Shown piece by piece: positions 1-7,525 of a DNA stretch of 22,211 nucleotides. The position numbers and the translations under genes were made by a program. Source of the DNA: an uncultured Candidatus Saccharibacteria bacterium (GTDB lineage Bacteria > Patescibacteria > Saccharimonadia > Saccharimonadales > JACDBH01). Where the stretch lies: assembly GCA_946479835.1 (NCBI GenBank), contig CAMLHD010000011.1, forward strand, positions 1-22,211, read 5' to 3'. The notes below the pieces were generated by a model. The model was given only the letters and a program-made list of their open reading frames with translations, searched no databases and was not told where the DNA came from. Each line of letters starts with the position of its first letter. Position 1 is the stretch's first letter.

Positions 1-1
1 C

Positions 2-91
2 TGGCGGAGGGAGAGGGATTCGAACCCTCGATACCCTTGCGAGTAAACCGCCTTTCCAAGGCGGCGCCATAGACCACTAGGCGACCCCTCC
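2..91 (-). tRNA. tRNA-Ser (anticodon GGA)
   Basis: The reverse complement folds as a class II tRNA. The acceptor strands GGAGGGG and TCCCTCC pair with one G.U, followed by discriminator G73 and an encoded CCA. The anticodon stem CCGCC/GGCGG encloses a loop with anticodon GGA, which reads UCC/UCU serine codons. A long variable arm follows, as expected for tRNA-Ser, and then the T arm GAGGG-TTCGAAT-CCCTC. The G73 discriminator also fits serine. Confidence 0.96.
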
Positions 92-174
92 GCGCTAGCA
101 CTCGATTATATCTTAAAATTGTTGATTTTACACCTTGCCAGGCCTATTGATTATTTCGTAAACTTATTACACAA

Positions 175-1065
175 ATGGCAGTAGTTATCGACTTATCAGA
201 AGTCTCTAAGATTTATGGCTTCGGAAATGCCACCACCGTGGCATTGGACGAGGTCTCTTTGACCGTCAAAAGAGGCGAGTTCGTGGCCATCATGGGCCCA
301 AGCGGTTCGGGCAAATCTTCTCTATTAAATGTCATCGGACTGCTGGACCGGCCGACGCATGGCACCTACATGCTGTCCAACCGGCTAGTGTCGAAGCTGC
401 GGCCCAACCGCCTGGCGCGCGCCCGCCGCGACCACATCGGCTTTGTGTTCCAATCCTTCAACCTCCTGCCCCGCCTGACGGCACTAGAGAACGTTGCTCT
501 GCCGCTGGCCTACAAAGGTATGACCCAGACTAGACGTCTCAAACAGGCCGGTACGGCCCTGGAGCGCGTGGGACTGGCCGACCGGGAGTATTACTACCCC
601 AAAGCTCTGAGCGGCGGCCAGGCGCAGCGCGTAGCCATCGCCCGGGCGCTGGTGAACAACCCCAGCCTGATAATCGCCGACGAGCCCACTGGCAACCTCG
701 ACAGCCACTCGTCCCGCGTGGTCATGGAGCTGCTGGCCGAGCTGCATGCCACCGGCAGCACCATACTGATGGTGACGCACAACCCCGAGCTGACCCGTTA
801 TGCTACCCGCGTGCTCTACATGCTGGACGGATCGATCGTGCACGATGAGCAGACCAAGCTCGGCGAAGTACCCAAGGTAGCCCGCAAGGCCGAAGACCAC
901 GCCAACACCGACGAAGAAGTCCGCCTGGCCGGCGTGTCGGCCTATATGCAGGAGATCCCCGACAAGCCCGCCCCGGCCCGCAAGTCCTTGCTCAAGAAAA
1001 AGCAGCGCAAGGCCCCTAAAAAAGCCAAGCCGATTAAGAAACCCGGAAAGAAGGCTAAGCCGTGA
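175..1065 (+). CDS. MacB/LolD-type ABC transporter ATP-binding protein
   Basis: This is the cytoplasmic ATPase of an ABC exporter of the MacB/LolD (FtsE-like) class, which powers a membrane permease that acts on envelope substrates. Visible motifs are Walker [10 protein letters not shown] (about residues 41-49), the Q-loop [11 protein letters not shown], the signature [14 protein letters not shown], Walker [14 protein letters not shown] and the switch His in VTHNPEL. The core ends near residue 225. After it comes an extension of about 70 residues that finishes in a strongly Lys/Pro-rich tail, longer than the usual ~230-residue family member; its role is unknown. The ATG at 175 matches the expected N terminus. 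The stop overlaps the GTG start of the permease by 4 nt, so the two are translationally coupled. The substrate cannot be read from the sequence. Confidence 0.93.
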   Translation: MAVVIDLSEVSKIYGFGNATTVALDEVSLTVKRGEFVAIMGPSGSGKSSLLNVIGLLDRPTHGTYMLSNRLVSKLRPNRLARARRDHIGFVFQSFNLLPRLTALENVALPLAYKGMTQTRRLKQAGTALERVGLADREYYYPKALSGGQAQRVAIARALVNNPSLIIADEPTGNLDSHSSRVVMELLAELHATGSTILMVTHNPELTRYATRVLYMLDGSIVHDEQTKLGEVPKVARKAEDHANTDEEVRLAGVSAYMQEIPDKPAPARKSLLKKKQRKAPKKAKPIKKPGKKAKP

Positions 1066-2300
1066 CATCACTCCTAACCACCAACGCCCGTATGGCCATC
1101 AGCTCCATCCGCACTAACAAGATGCGCAGCTTCCTGACCATGCTCGGTATCATCATCGGCGTCTCGTCGGTCATAATGATGGTTTCTTTAGGCGAAGGCA
1201 TCCGCCGCCAGGTAGTAGACACCAACCAGGGCGGCAACCAGCGGCTGATTACGGTCCGGAGCGGCAAGATCGCCAACCGCGACCAAGCCGGCAGGATAAC
1301 CGACGTTGATTTTCTGGCTTCCTTCAGCACCAACACCCTGACCGACCGGGACTACTCGACCCTAAGGGAACTGCCCGAGGCTAAAGCCGTAGCGCCGCTT
1401 TCCACCGTTTCCGGCTTGCCTTCCAACTTCGAGGGCAATACCTACACCGACGCCACCATTATCGCCACCAACAGCAGCCTGCCGGAGATGCTCGGCCAAA
1501 AAATTACTTACGGCACTTTCTTCGGAGACGAGACATCCGGCCGCAACGTGGTGGTCATCGGCAAGCGGGTAGCCGAACAGCTGTTCCATGAGAATGTGCC
1601 GCTTGGCAAGCTGCTGCGCCTGCGCAATCAGGACTTTGTAGTAGCAGGCGTCTTTGACGAGTTCAAGACCAATCCGCTGAGTTCGGTTACGGATCTTAAC
1701 AAGGCAGTGTTTATCTCCTACAACACCGCCCGCTCCTTAACCTCAAGCTACCCGGCCATCTACCAGCTGATGATTCTGCCCAAAGACGAGGTCGAACCGT
1801 CTGCCCTGGCAGCGGCCGCCCACAACAAGCTGCTCGAGAACCACGGCCAGCAAGAAGATTTTACGGTCCTAAAGGCTTCAGAAACTGAGATTATCGCCCG
1901 CAACACGGTTTCCATGGCTACGGCTTTTGTGGCCGGCATCGCCGCCATATCGCTGGTGGTAGGCGGCATCGGCATCATGAATATCATGTTCGTATCGGTC
2001 ACCGAACGCACGCGTGAGATCGGCGTGCGCAAAAGCCTTGGCGCCACTAACCGCCAGATATACAGCCAGTTTTTGATCGAGGCTGCCGTGCTCAGCTTAG
2101 TCGGCGGCATAGTCGGTGTGCTGGTGGCTCTTCTAGGCAATGTGCTGCTCCGCGTCACTGGCGATCTCCAGCCGGCAGTTACCTGGCAGATCATCCTGTT
2201 GGCCGTTGGTGTGTCGGCCATGGTTGGCATAATCTTCGGCACCGTTCCGGCCGTCAAAGCCAGCCGCAAAGACCCTATAGAATCCTTGCGTTACGAATAA
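1062..2300 (+). CDS. MacB-like ABC transporter permease (FtsX family)
   Basis: This is the membrane partner of the preceding ATPase. The 412-residue protein has the MacB order. TM1 lies near residues 25-45 (LGIIIGVSSVIMMVSLGEG), then an extracytoplasmic domain of about 230 residues, then three C-terminal helices with the FtsX core. The core includes the conserved GGIGIMNIMFVSVTERTREI stretch followed by GVRKSLGA, typical of MacB permeases. The start is GTG inside the overlap GTGA with the upstream stop. The end lies only 2 nt from the end of the convergent isomerase gene, with no terminator between them. Bacteria of this type lack a classical TolC partner, so a role in exporting peptides or lipoprotein-like substrates through one membrane is inferred, not shown. 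Confidence 0.93.
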   Translation: MTSLLTTNARMAISSIRTNKMRSFLTMLGIIIGVSSVIMMVSLGEGIRRQVVDTNQGGNQRLITVRSGKIANRDQAGRITDVDFLASFSTNTLTDRDYSTLRELPEAKAVAPLSTVSGLPSNFEGNTYTDATIIATNSSLPEMLGQKITYGTFFGDETSGRNVVVIGKRVAEQLFHENVPLGKLLRLRNQDFVVAGVFDEFKTNPLSSVTDLNKAVFISYNTARSLTSSYPAIYQLMILPKDEVEPSALAAAAHNKLLENHGQQEDFTVLKASETEIIARNTVSMATAFVAGIAAISLVVGGIGIMNIMFVSVTERTREIGVRKSLGATNRQIYSQFLIEAAVLSLVGGIVGVLVALLGNVLLRVTGDLQPAVTWQIILLAVGVSAMVGIIFGTVPAVKASRKDPIESLRYE

Positions 2301-2301
2301 A

Positions 2302-3330
2302 TCACCCTAATTCTTTTTTGAACTTCTCAACCAGATCAACGGGGGTTGGATTTACCCCGTTAAGTAACGCTAAATAAGTAGCTACGAAGTCGCAGAACAT
2401 GCTGGTCCAGAAAATCTGCTGCGGCAGCGTTTCGCCCTCCGGAATGATTGCGTGCGGGGCCGGGCGCATGCCGCTCAGCATCCGCTCGGTTACCTCAAAT
2501 CTTTTCTGGGTGCGTGGATGCTCCAGGGTGCTCCTGATTTCGATCACCGCAAAAGGCTTATCGATCGGATGCGAAGACCAGCCAATGAACTCGTTGTGGC
2601 TGAACTCCGGATACTGCCCCCACCAGGCGGTATTCTTGGCGTTCTCGTTCATACAGATTTTAAATTTCTGGGCGACCGGCGCCAGCTTGGCACCGGCGTA
2701 GATAATTGCTGTCTTGCCCGCCATCTCAAGTGCCAGTTGCTTGGCCGGATTCTGGGACGTCGGCGTGTCGGCGCGCCAATTGCCCATGTGGCCAGCCAGC
2801 CACTCGCTCAAAGCTTTCCGCTCATCCATGCTCACCGGATCAATCAGATTAAGCTGGTCGAATAACTCCAGATAAGCCGAAATGAAATAGAACGAACTCA
2901 TGCGCGGCTGGGTACCGGATGGAATCAAAAACAGCGGCAGATTCTTTTGTTCGGCCAATTCTTTCAGTTTGCCGCCAGAAGTAAATACGGCAATCTGCGC
3001 CCCGCGCCGCTCGGCTTCTTCAAGCGAAGCCAGTGTCTCTTCAGTGTTGCCTGAGTAGCTGGTAGCAATGACCAAGGTATTCCGGCCTACATAGCCGGGC
3101 AGATCATAATTGCCGCTGATTTCCATCGGCACCTTGGTGGTCGGCCAGGATCTTACGTAATTAGCCGGCCAGCCCGAACCGCCCATACCGCTGACAACGA
3201 TGTTCTTGATTTCATCTTTAGGTTCTGCCCTTACTCCATACTCATGGGTCAGCTGCTGCCACTGTTTTTCGACAACTCCCAGGGCATCTTGGCCGTCCTT
3301 TTCGTGGATGTATTTTAGATCGTCGAGCAT
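2302..3330 (-). CDS. Bifunctional phosphoglucose/phosphomannose isomerase
   Basis: This SIS-domain sugar-phosphate isomerase should interconvert glucose-6-P, fructose-6-P and mannose-6-P in the cytoplasm. The 342-residue length is normal for the bifunctional PGI/PMI family. The first SIS domain shows GMGGSGWPANYVRSW (about 49-63) and the phosphate-binding ATSYSGNTEETLASLEEA. The C-terminal family signature HNEFIGW carries the conserved catalytic His/Glu region. The ATG start at 3330 is used; upstream on the coding strand is AGGGAAGGACCGGG, a possible ribosome site. It pairs functionally with the phosphomannomutase at 7522-8865, and together they feed mannose-1-P or glucose-1-P into glycan precursors. 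No dedicated promoter was identified. Confidence 0.9.
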   Translation of the reverse strand: MLDDLKYIHEKDGQDALGVVEKQWQQLTHEYGVRAEPKDEIKNIVVSGMGGSGWPANYVRSWPTTKVPMEISGNYDLPGYVGRNTLVIATSYSGNTEETLASLEEAERRGAQIAVFTSGGKLKELAEQKNLPLFLIPSGTQPRMSSFYFISAYLELFDQLNLIDPVSMDERKALSEWLAGHMGNWRADTPTSQNPAKQLALEMAGKTAIIYAGAKLAPVAQKFKICMNENAKNTAWWGQYPEFSHNEFIGWSSHPIDKPFAVIEIRSTLEHPRTQKRFEVTERMLSGMRPAPHAIIPEGETLPQQIFWTSMFCDFVATYLALLNGVNPTPVDLVEKFKKELG

Positions 3331-3411
3331 CCCGGTCCTTCCCTATCAAAATTATTCTGCTTATGCTACATTGTAGTAGAATTTAGAAAAGTCTTAAACC
3401 AATAAGGACGA

Positions 3412-3873
3412 GTGGTGGGGATATTCGGCAGCGACGATCAGAATCAGGACGGCAACAATGATTTTGGCAATGATAATCATGGCGCCGTGATGGATGACCT
3501 GGCAGCTCAGCCGGCTGACGACCCGACTCCAATACCGCAGGCTGACGAACCGGCTCACCACGACCAGCCGCATCATGATCCGCCCCACCATCAGCCGTCG
3601 CACCATCAGCAGGATGATCGAGGCGGCATCGGCGATCTGGCCGATATCAAGCAGCAGGCACTGAAAGAACTTTCACCCCTAGTCAGTCATCTGGACCAGT
3701 CGCCGGAAGAAAAATTCCACACCACGATGATGATGCTTCAGGCCACGGACGATCAGGGTTTGATCAAGAACGCTTTTGAGGCCGCCCAAGCCATCCAGGA
3801 CGACAAGGCCAAGGCCCAAGCGCTACTGGACGTAATCAACGAAATAAACTACTTTTCGCACGGCAAAAACTAA
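3412..3873 (+). CDS. His-rich acidic hypothetical protein
   Basis: No family is recognised. The product (~152 residues) has an acidic, Asn/Asp/Gln-rich N terminus. A His/Pro-rich stretch follows at about residues 42-65, with repeated HH pairs (AHHDQPHHDPPHHQPSHHQQ), and then a helical C-terminal half (about 75-153) of ordinary composition. The His cluster suggests divalent-metal binding (Ni, Zn or Cu), but this is inference from composition only. There is no signal peptide or membrane segment. Two tandem GTG codons could start it, at 3412 and 3415. The AAGGA at 3404-3408 is better spaced for the second. The gene ends directly in a strong bidirectional terminator. Confidence 0.75.
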   Translation: MVGIFGSDDQNQDGNNDFGNDNHGAVMDDLAAQPADDPTPIPQADEPAHHDQPHHDPPHHQPSHHQQDDRGGIGDLADIKQQALKELSPLVSHLDQSPEEKFHTTMMMLQATDDQGLIKNAFEAAQAIQDDKAKAQALLDVINEINYFSHGKN

Positions 3874-3902
3874 AAGCCTCCCTGCATCGGGAGGCTTTTT
3901 TA
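3872..3902. terminator. Bidirectional intrinsic terminator
   Basis: The stem AAAAGCCTCCC/GGGAGGCTTTT has a 6-nt loop and is followed by a T-run on the plus strand and TTTT on the minus strand. It lies between the convergent His-rich gene and LPXTG gene and can terminate both. Confidence 0.93.
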
Positions 3903-3918
3903 AGTGCCTAAAGGTAAA

Positions 3919-4482
3919 TTAGCTGTTCTGGCGACGGCGCTGAACGATGTAGTGAGCCGCGCCGGCAGTGGCAGAGACGGCAGCTACGATAGCTGCTGTG
4001 CCGGCCGGGCCGGTACTAGGCAGGTTTCCGCTGCTGTCACCGGTTGTTGGCGTCGTAGACGGCGTGTTGGTCTGGGCCGGAGCATTGACATTGCCTTCGG
4101 TCTGATCGGCTTGTTCCTGATTCTCACTCTGCGGGCTCTCATTCTGTTCAGAGCTAGGAGCCTGGGCAGTCTCGCCGCCGTTCTCAGAGGTTTCGCTGCC
4201 GGCTGGCTGATCAGCTGGCGGCTGGTTATCTCCGTCCTCAGCTGGCGCCTGGTCGCCGTTTTCCTCTACTTGTGCGGTTTCCTCGGAAGAATCATCATTG
4301 TTGGCGATGCGGTTATAGACCCATCGTCCGCCCATGAACAGGCCGACGATCAAAAGAGCTACTAGTGCTACCGAGACCAAGGCCAAAAGCCAGGCTACGC
4401 CAGTACGGTCGCGCCTCTCGGCTTCGTAGTATTTATCTACTTCTGGTAAGACGGAATCTTTTTTGCGCCTGAATAGTGCCAT
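3919..4482 (-). CDS. Surface protein with N-terminal TM and C-terminal LPXTG signal
   Basis: No enzyme domain is recognised. The 187-residue product has a basic, charged cytoplasmic N terminus and one strong membrane helix at about residues 30-51. About 95 residues of low-complexity acidic Glu/Gln/Pro/Ser/Thr linker follow. It ends with a sortase-type sorting signal: LPSTGP near residues 153-158, a small-residue hydrophobic stretch, then RRRQ. LPXTG plus hydrophobic tail plus Arg is the classical class A sortase substrate layout, so it is likely a cell-wall or membrane-tethered surface spacer protein. The N-terminal helix lacks an obvious signal-peptidase site, so it may stay anchored at both ends. 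The ATG has GGGAG 8 nt upstream. Its promoter lies at 4543-4571. Confidence 0.87.
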   Translation of the reverse strand: MALFRRKKDSVLPEVDKYYEAERRDRTGVAWLLALVSVALVALLIVGLFMGGRWVYNRIANNDDSSEETAQVEENGDQAPAEDGDNQPPADQPAGSETSENGGETAQAPSSEQNESPQSENQEQADQTEGNVNAPAQTNTPSTTPTTGDSSGNLPSTGPAGTAAIVAAVSATAGAAHYIVQRRRQNS

Positions 4483-4542
4483 GCAAATTCTCCCTTGTTA
4501 GTTGGGCCCGATAAATAGGTGTTATTAAGCCCCAGTACGCTG

Positions 4543-4571
4543 ATTGTACGATATTTTGGCAATAGATGCAA
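4543..4571 (-). promoter_or_regulatory. Sigma70-like promoter for the LPXTG gene
   Basis: On the minus strand the -35 TTGCAT (4571-4566) and -10 TACAAT (4548-4543) are separated by exactly 17 nt. The predicted start of transcription is near 4536, giving a leader of about 55 nt with GGGAG before the ATG. Confidence 0.7.
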
Positions 4572-4607
4572 TAACATCCCAAAAAGAGCTAATGGCTGGT
4601 TGTAAAT

Positions 4608-4647
4608 CTTCCCTGCAAGCTTCGATTTTTCAAAGCCTATAGGGAAG
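4608..4647 (-). other. Trailing hairpin of the 4742-5275 transcript
   Basis: An imperfect hairpin is formed by CTTCCCT (4608-4614) and AGGGAAG (4641-4647). An inner helix AGCTTCG/CAAAGCC with G.U pairs surrounds an A/T-rich loop. On the minus strand it lies just downstream of the 3' clasp strand (4649-4660), so it would form the last element of the transcript. There is no long T-run on the minus strand. Confidence 0.55.
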
Positions 4648-4648
4648 A

Positions 4649-4660
4649 ACAGTGTGAGTT
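4649..4660 (-). repeat. 3' clasp strand of the orphan gene 4742-5275
   Basis: On the plus strand this reads ACAGTGTGAGTT, the exact reverse complement of AACTCACACTGT at 5346-5357 in the leader of the same gene. The 12-bp inverted repeat brackets the coding region, and at RNA level it would pair the leader with the trailer. Confidence 0.75.
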
Positions 4661-4677
4661 TAGTACCAAAAGGCAAA

Positions 4678-4730
4678 GGCTCAGGTTCCCCTGAAGGTTT
4701 TTGAATACCTCCAGGGGAGCCGAGTGAGCC
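4678..4730 (-). terminator. Long GC-rich 3' hairpin after the orphan gene 4742-5275
   Basis: A 53-nt hairpin just after the stop codon has segments GGCTC/GAGCC, TCCCCTG/CAGGGGA and AGGT/ACCT around an A/T loop. It resembles an intrinsic terminator stem but lacks a T-run on the minus strand. It may therefore be a 3' stability element rather than the true transcript end, since the clasp strand lies beyond it. Confidence 0.7.
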
Positions 4731-4741
4731 GCTTGAGTGGT

Positions 4742-5275
4742 TCAGGCCGTCATCTGGCAGGGGCCGTGATCGTTCACGAACTTCTCCAGATTGTCGGCGA
4801 AGTCGAACATCTCATCGTCCGATGCACCGTCGGGCAGGCGGAAGCCCAGCTCGACGTTGTTGGCGGCCAGCATGCCGACGCGCGGGTTGTCCCAGTTGTC
4901 CTCGACGATCTCGCGCCAGCCGTCGTTCACGTGACCGACCTGCTCGTCGAAGGAGGGTTCGCCGTCCATGGGCTCGCGAGCGGCGAAGACCGGCGGGTTG
5001 GTGCTGTCGACGACCGGGCAGTCGAAGGCATCGATCCACACCCAGCGGTCGTCCGCAAAGAGCGAGTCGCGCTCGAAGTAGATGATCGGGCTGTAGTTCA
5101 TGACGGCGAACTGGTCCATGCGGGCCGGATCGCGGGTGAACTGCGGTTCGTTGCCATCGTCCCTTATCAGGACAAAGGCTGCGGCGGCGCCGGCAATCAC
5201 GACAACCGCTGCCGCGATGGCAGCGATGGTTGTCCAACTACGGCTCCGGGGCGGGCTGATCAGGGTCTGGTTCAT
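4742..5275 (-). CDS. Orphan membrane-anchored extracytoplasmic protein
   Basis: No family is recognised. The 177-residue protein has a short cytoplasmic N terminus (about 15 residues, with RSR), one helix at about residues 17-37 rich in Ala/Val/Ile, then about 140 acidic, Trp- and Asp-rich residues presumably outside the membrane. Two Cys (in FDCPVV and GPCQMT) could form a disulphide. Codon use differs from its neighbours: almost all Val codons are GTC or GTG, Glu is mostly GAG, and there are no GTA, TTA or CTA codons. It has its own strong promoter, a leader of about 118 nt with a CA-rich tract before AGGAC, and a hairpin trailer. Leader and trailer share a 12-bp inverted repeat, the same design as the units after 18440. 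Confidence 0.82.
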   Translation of the reverse strand: MNQTLISPPRSRSWTTIAAIAAAVVVIAGAAAAFVLIRDDGNEPQFTRDPARMDQFAVMNYSPIIYFERDSLFADDRWVWIDAFDCPVVDSTNPPVFAAREPMDGEPSFDEQVGHVNDGWREIVEDNWDNPRVGMLAANNVELGFRLPDGASDDEMFDFADNLEKFVNDHGPCQMTA

Positions 5276-5393
5276 GTCCTGTCTTTCTGAATGCTGGATG
5301 GATGGGGTGATGGTTATGGATGTGTTGGTTGGTGGATAGACTTGGAACTCACACTGTCAAAGATCGTAACAGGAGTAATGACTCGACTGTAAC
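5276..5393 (-). promoter_or_regulatory. Structured leader of the orphan gene 4742-5275
   Basis: Reading the minus strand from the predicted start of transcription (about 5393), three parts can be seen. First is a 5' hairpin (5393-5366; GTTACAG/CTGTTAC with one mismatch, capped by GAGT-CATT-ACTC). Next is the clasp strand ACAGTGTGAGTT (5357-5346). Then comes a CA-rich, G-poor tract (CCAACCAACACATCC and similar) that runs to the AGGAC ribosome site. The order 5' hairpin, clasp strand, unstructured CA-rich tract, RBS is the same as in units A-D. Confidence 0.65.
5346..5357 (-). repeat. 5' clasp strand of the orphan gene 4742-5275
   Basis: The plus-strand AACTCACACTGT is the exact reverse complement of 4649-4660, separated from it by the whole gene. 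It is placed about 37 nt inside the predicted transcript. Confidence 0.75.
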
Positions 5394-5399
5394 TGGATA

Positions 5400-5427
5400 A
5401 TTATAGTATAAATGCAGTAATAGTCAA
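5400..5427 (-). promoter_or_regulatory. Strong sigma70-like promoter of the orphan gene 4742-5275
   Basis: On the minus strand there is TTGACT (5427-5422), a 16-nt A/T-rich spacer and a consensus TATAAT (5405-5400). Confidence 0.85.
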
Positions 5428-5448
5428 TATGGTTTACCTCTGTTAAAT

Positions 5449-5478
5449 GTAAAAGAGACAGGATTTCTCCTGCCTCTT
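5449..5478 (-). terminator. Intrinsic terminator of groESL
   Basis: On the minus strand AAGAGGCAGGA-GAAA-TCCTGTCTCTT forms an 11-bp stem (one G.T) with a GAAA tetraloop, followed by TTAC. It lies 22 nt after the groEL stop. Confidence 0.85.
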
Positions 5479-5500
5479 CTGAACTTCTGAGTAATTAGCT

Positions 5501-7144
5501 CTACATACCCATCATGCCGCCACCCATGCCGGACATGTCCGGTGCGGCAGATTTTGGCTCAGGCACGTCGACTACTAGAGCGCCCATGGTCATGGCCGTA
5601 CCGGCCACCGAAACCGCGTTCTGAACGGCTTCTTTGGTCACCCGGGCCGGATCGACAATACCAGCGGCTCTGAGATCAACCAGCTTGGTGGGCTTGTTGA
5701 CGTCAACGCCCTGCCCCGGCTTGCCCTTGCGGACCTGCGGCAGCCATTCGTCTGCGTTCAGGCCGGCATTGTTTAGCAATATACGGAAAGGCTGCTCCAG
5801 TGCGCTTATCAGTATGGTCCGGCCGGCTGCAACCGTTGAGTCGCCGTCGTCTTTGGAAACGGCGGAAGCTATGTTGATGAGCGACACGCCGCCGCCGGCT
5901 ACGATGCCTTCGTCCAGCGCAGCCTTGACGGCTGCCACGGCGTCATCGACGCGGAACTTCTTTTCTTCGATCTCGGTCTCGGTAGCACCGCCGACCTTAA
6001 TGACGGCAACCTTGCCGGAAAGAGCCGCGCGTCGCTTGTCGTAGTTTTCTTTGTCGTATTCGGAGCTGGCTTTGTCGGCCTGTGCGCCGATCTGCTTGAT
6101 ACGGGCCTTGATTTCAGCCGCAGTGCCATTGCCTTCGATGATAGTAGTCTCATCTTTGGTAACGATGACTTTGCGGGCCGAACCTAGATCGGCCAGCTCA
6201 ACCGAATCGAACGATTCATCAGAGTCGATATATCGGCCGCCGGTCAGGATGGCGATGTCGTTCAGGATGTCTTTGCGGCGGTCGCCGAAAGACGGAGCCT
6301 TAATGGCTACGGTATTGAAAACGCCCTTGAGCTTGTTCAATACCAAGGTGGCCAAGGCTTCGCCGTCCAGGTCTTCGGCAATGATGACCAGTTCTTTTTT
6401 GCCGGTGCCGGCCAGTTTTTCCAAGATCGGCAACAACTCCTGGACCGAACTTATCTTTTTATCGGTTATCAGGATAGATGGCTTCTCGAACACGGCTTCC
6501 ATGCGGGTAGTGTCGGTAACCATGTAGGCGCTGACGAAGCCGCGGTCGAAGGTGAAGCCTTCTACAACCTCACTCTCAAGCGCCAGCCCTTGGCCTTCCT
6601 CTACAGTAACGACGCCGTCTTTGCCTACCTTATCGATTACATCGGCGATGAGGTTGCCGATTTCGGCGTCACCAGCAGAAATGGTGGCTACTTCGGCCAC
6701 GCGGTTCTTCTTGCCGGCAATGTCTTCTTTGAGTCCGTCCAACGCCTTGATTACATCGTGAGCGGCGGATTCCAGCCCTTTGCGCAGCAGCATCGGGTTG
6801 TGCCCTGCCGCGATCAGCTTGTTGGCTTCGTTTAGGATGTGATACGTCAGCACGGTCACGGTAGTGGTGCCGTCGCCGGCCACATCGTTCATCTTGTTGG
6901 CGGCCTGTTTGATAAGTTCGGCACCGACTTTGTAGCCCAGGGTCTCATCGTCGACGTCAGCGATTTCCATGCCCTTAGCTACAGTTACGCCGTCGTGCGT
7001 GACGGTCGGATGGCCGTAGCTTTTGCTGATAACCACGTTGCGGCCTTTCGGGCCCATGGTAGTCTTGACTGCTTCGTATAAAATTTTGGCGCCCTCCAGT
7101 ACTCGGGTGCGGGCGTCGGCATCATAAAAAACTTTTTTAGCCAT
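5501..7144 (-). CDS. groEL: Chaperonin GroEL (60 kDa)
   Basis: The ATP-driven folding chamber subunit acts in the cytosol as a double heptameric ring with GroES. At 547 residues it has the normal length. Visible hallmarks are KGRNVV near residue 35, the nucleotide site motif AGDGTTT near 86-91, the apical-domain VVEGFTFDRGF(V/I)SAYM stretch, DDAVAAVKAALDEGIVAGGG near 400, and a C-terminal Gly/Met tail (GMGGGMMGM). The ATG start lies 9 nt after the groES stop, so the two form one operon driven from the CIRCE promoter at 7497-7525. Confidence 0.99.
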   Translation of the reverse strand: MAKKVFYDADARTRVLEGAKILYEAVKTTMGPKGRNVVISKSYGHPTVTHDGVTVAKGMEIADVDDETLGYKVGAELIKQAANKMNDVAGDGTTTVTVLTYHILNEANKLIAAGHNPMLLRKGLESAAHDVIKALDGLKEDIAGKKNRVAEVATISAGDAEIGNLIADVIDKVGKDGVVTVEEGQGLALESEVVEGFTFDRGFVSAYMVTDTTRMEAVFEKPSILITDKKISSVQELLPILEKLAGTGKKELVIIAEDLDGEALATLVLNKLKGVFNTVAIKAPSFGDRRKDILNDIAILTGGRYIDSDESFDSVELADLGSARKVIVTKDETTIIEGNGTAAEIKARIKQIGAQADKASSEYDKENYDKRRAALSGKVAVIKVGGATETEIEEKKFRVDDAVAAVKAALDEGIVAGGGVSLINIASAVSKDDGDSTVAAGRTILISALEQPFRILLNNAGLNADEWLPQVRKGKPGQGVDVNKPTKLVDLRAAGIVDPARVTKEAVQNAVSVAGTAMTMGALVVDVPEPKSAAPDMSGMGGGMMGM

Positions 7145-7153
7145 TATTGCTCC

Positions 7154-7429
7154 CTATTTAACCGTTGCGATTATGTCTTCTTCTTTGATCAGCAGATACT
7201 GCTCGCCGCCGAACTCCAGCTTGGCTTCGGTCTGCGAATAGCTCTTTGCGATGACTTTGTCGCCGACCCTCACCTGCTTAACGTCTTTGCCCACGGCCAG
7301 TACTTTAAGGGTAGTGTCTTCGTCGGACACGCTGGCAGCCAGCAGGATGCCGCTCTTGGTCTTAAGTTCTTTCTTTTCTTCGCGCACGCAGACAACGTAA
7401 TCGCGCAAAGGGGTAACCGGTACAGCCAT
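7154..7429 (-). CDS. groES: Co-chaperonin GroES (10 kDa)
   Basis: The heptameric lid of GroEL. Starting at the ATG at 7429 (MAVPVTPLRDYV) gives 91 residues, the usual length, and puts GGAGG 4 nt upstream. A longer open frame starting at 7450 adds seven residues (MLIFGGK) but has no ribosome site. The mobile loop region lies near residues 20-32 (KELKTKSGILLAAS), and the conserved GDKVIAKSY and EEDIIATV segments follow. It is first in the groES-groEL operon, under a CIRCE operator, so heat-shock control by HrcA is expected. Confidence 0.97.
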   Translation of the reverse strand: MAVPVTPLRDYVVCVREEKKELKTKSGILLAASVSDEDTTLKVLAVGKDVKQVRVGDKVIAKSYSQTEAKLEFGGEQYLLIKEEDIIATVK

Positions 7430-7487
7430 TTTGCCTCCAAAAATTAGCATTCGCGACTGTTAGGGGCTCTCGTAATACCCCCAACAA

Positions 7488-7514
7488 TCAGCACTCATAA
7501 TAGCCGAGTGCTAA
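7488..7514 (-). promoter_or_regulatory. CIRCE operator (HrcA site)
   Basis: TCAGCACTC-N9-GAGTGCTAA matches the CIRCE consensus TTAGCACTC-N9-GAGTGCTAA at 17 of 18 defined positions. It sits over the groES promoter, which is the expected place for HrcA repression. Confidence 0.96.
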
Positions 7515-7525
7515 TTGGCGGTCAA
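7497..7525 (-). promoter_or_regulatory. groESL promoter, overlapping CIRCE and the upstream stop codon
   Basis: On the minus strand TTGACC (7525-7520), a 17-nt spacer and TATTAT (7502-7497). The -10 lies inside the CIRCE loop. The -35 contains the TGA stop (7524-7522) of the phosphomannomutase gene. Confidence 0.85.

Noticed and set aside
484..1071. Long antisense frames over the ABC ATPase, groEL, the Mur ligase and valS
   Set aside because: They lie opposite genes with complete family motifs and have no start signals or recognisable domains, so they are shadow frames.
4437..4676. 79-codon minus-strand frame in the trailer of the 4742 gene
   Set aside because: It spans the clasp strand, a hairpin and the LPXTG promoter, has no ribosome site and overlaps the start of the LPXTG gene.
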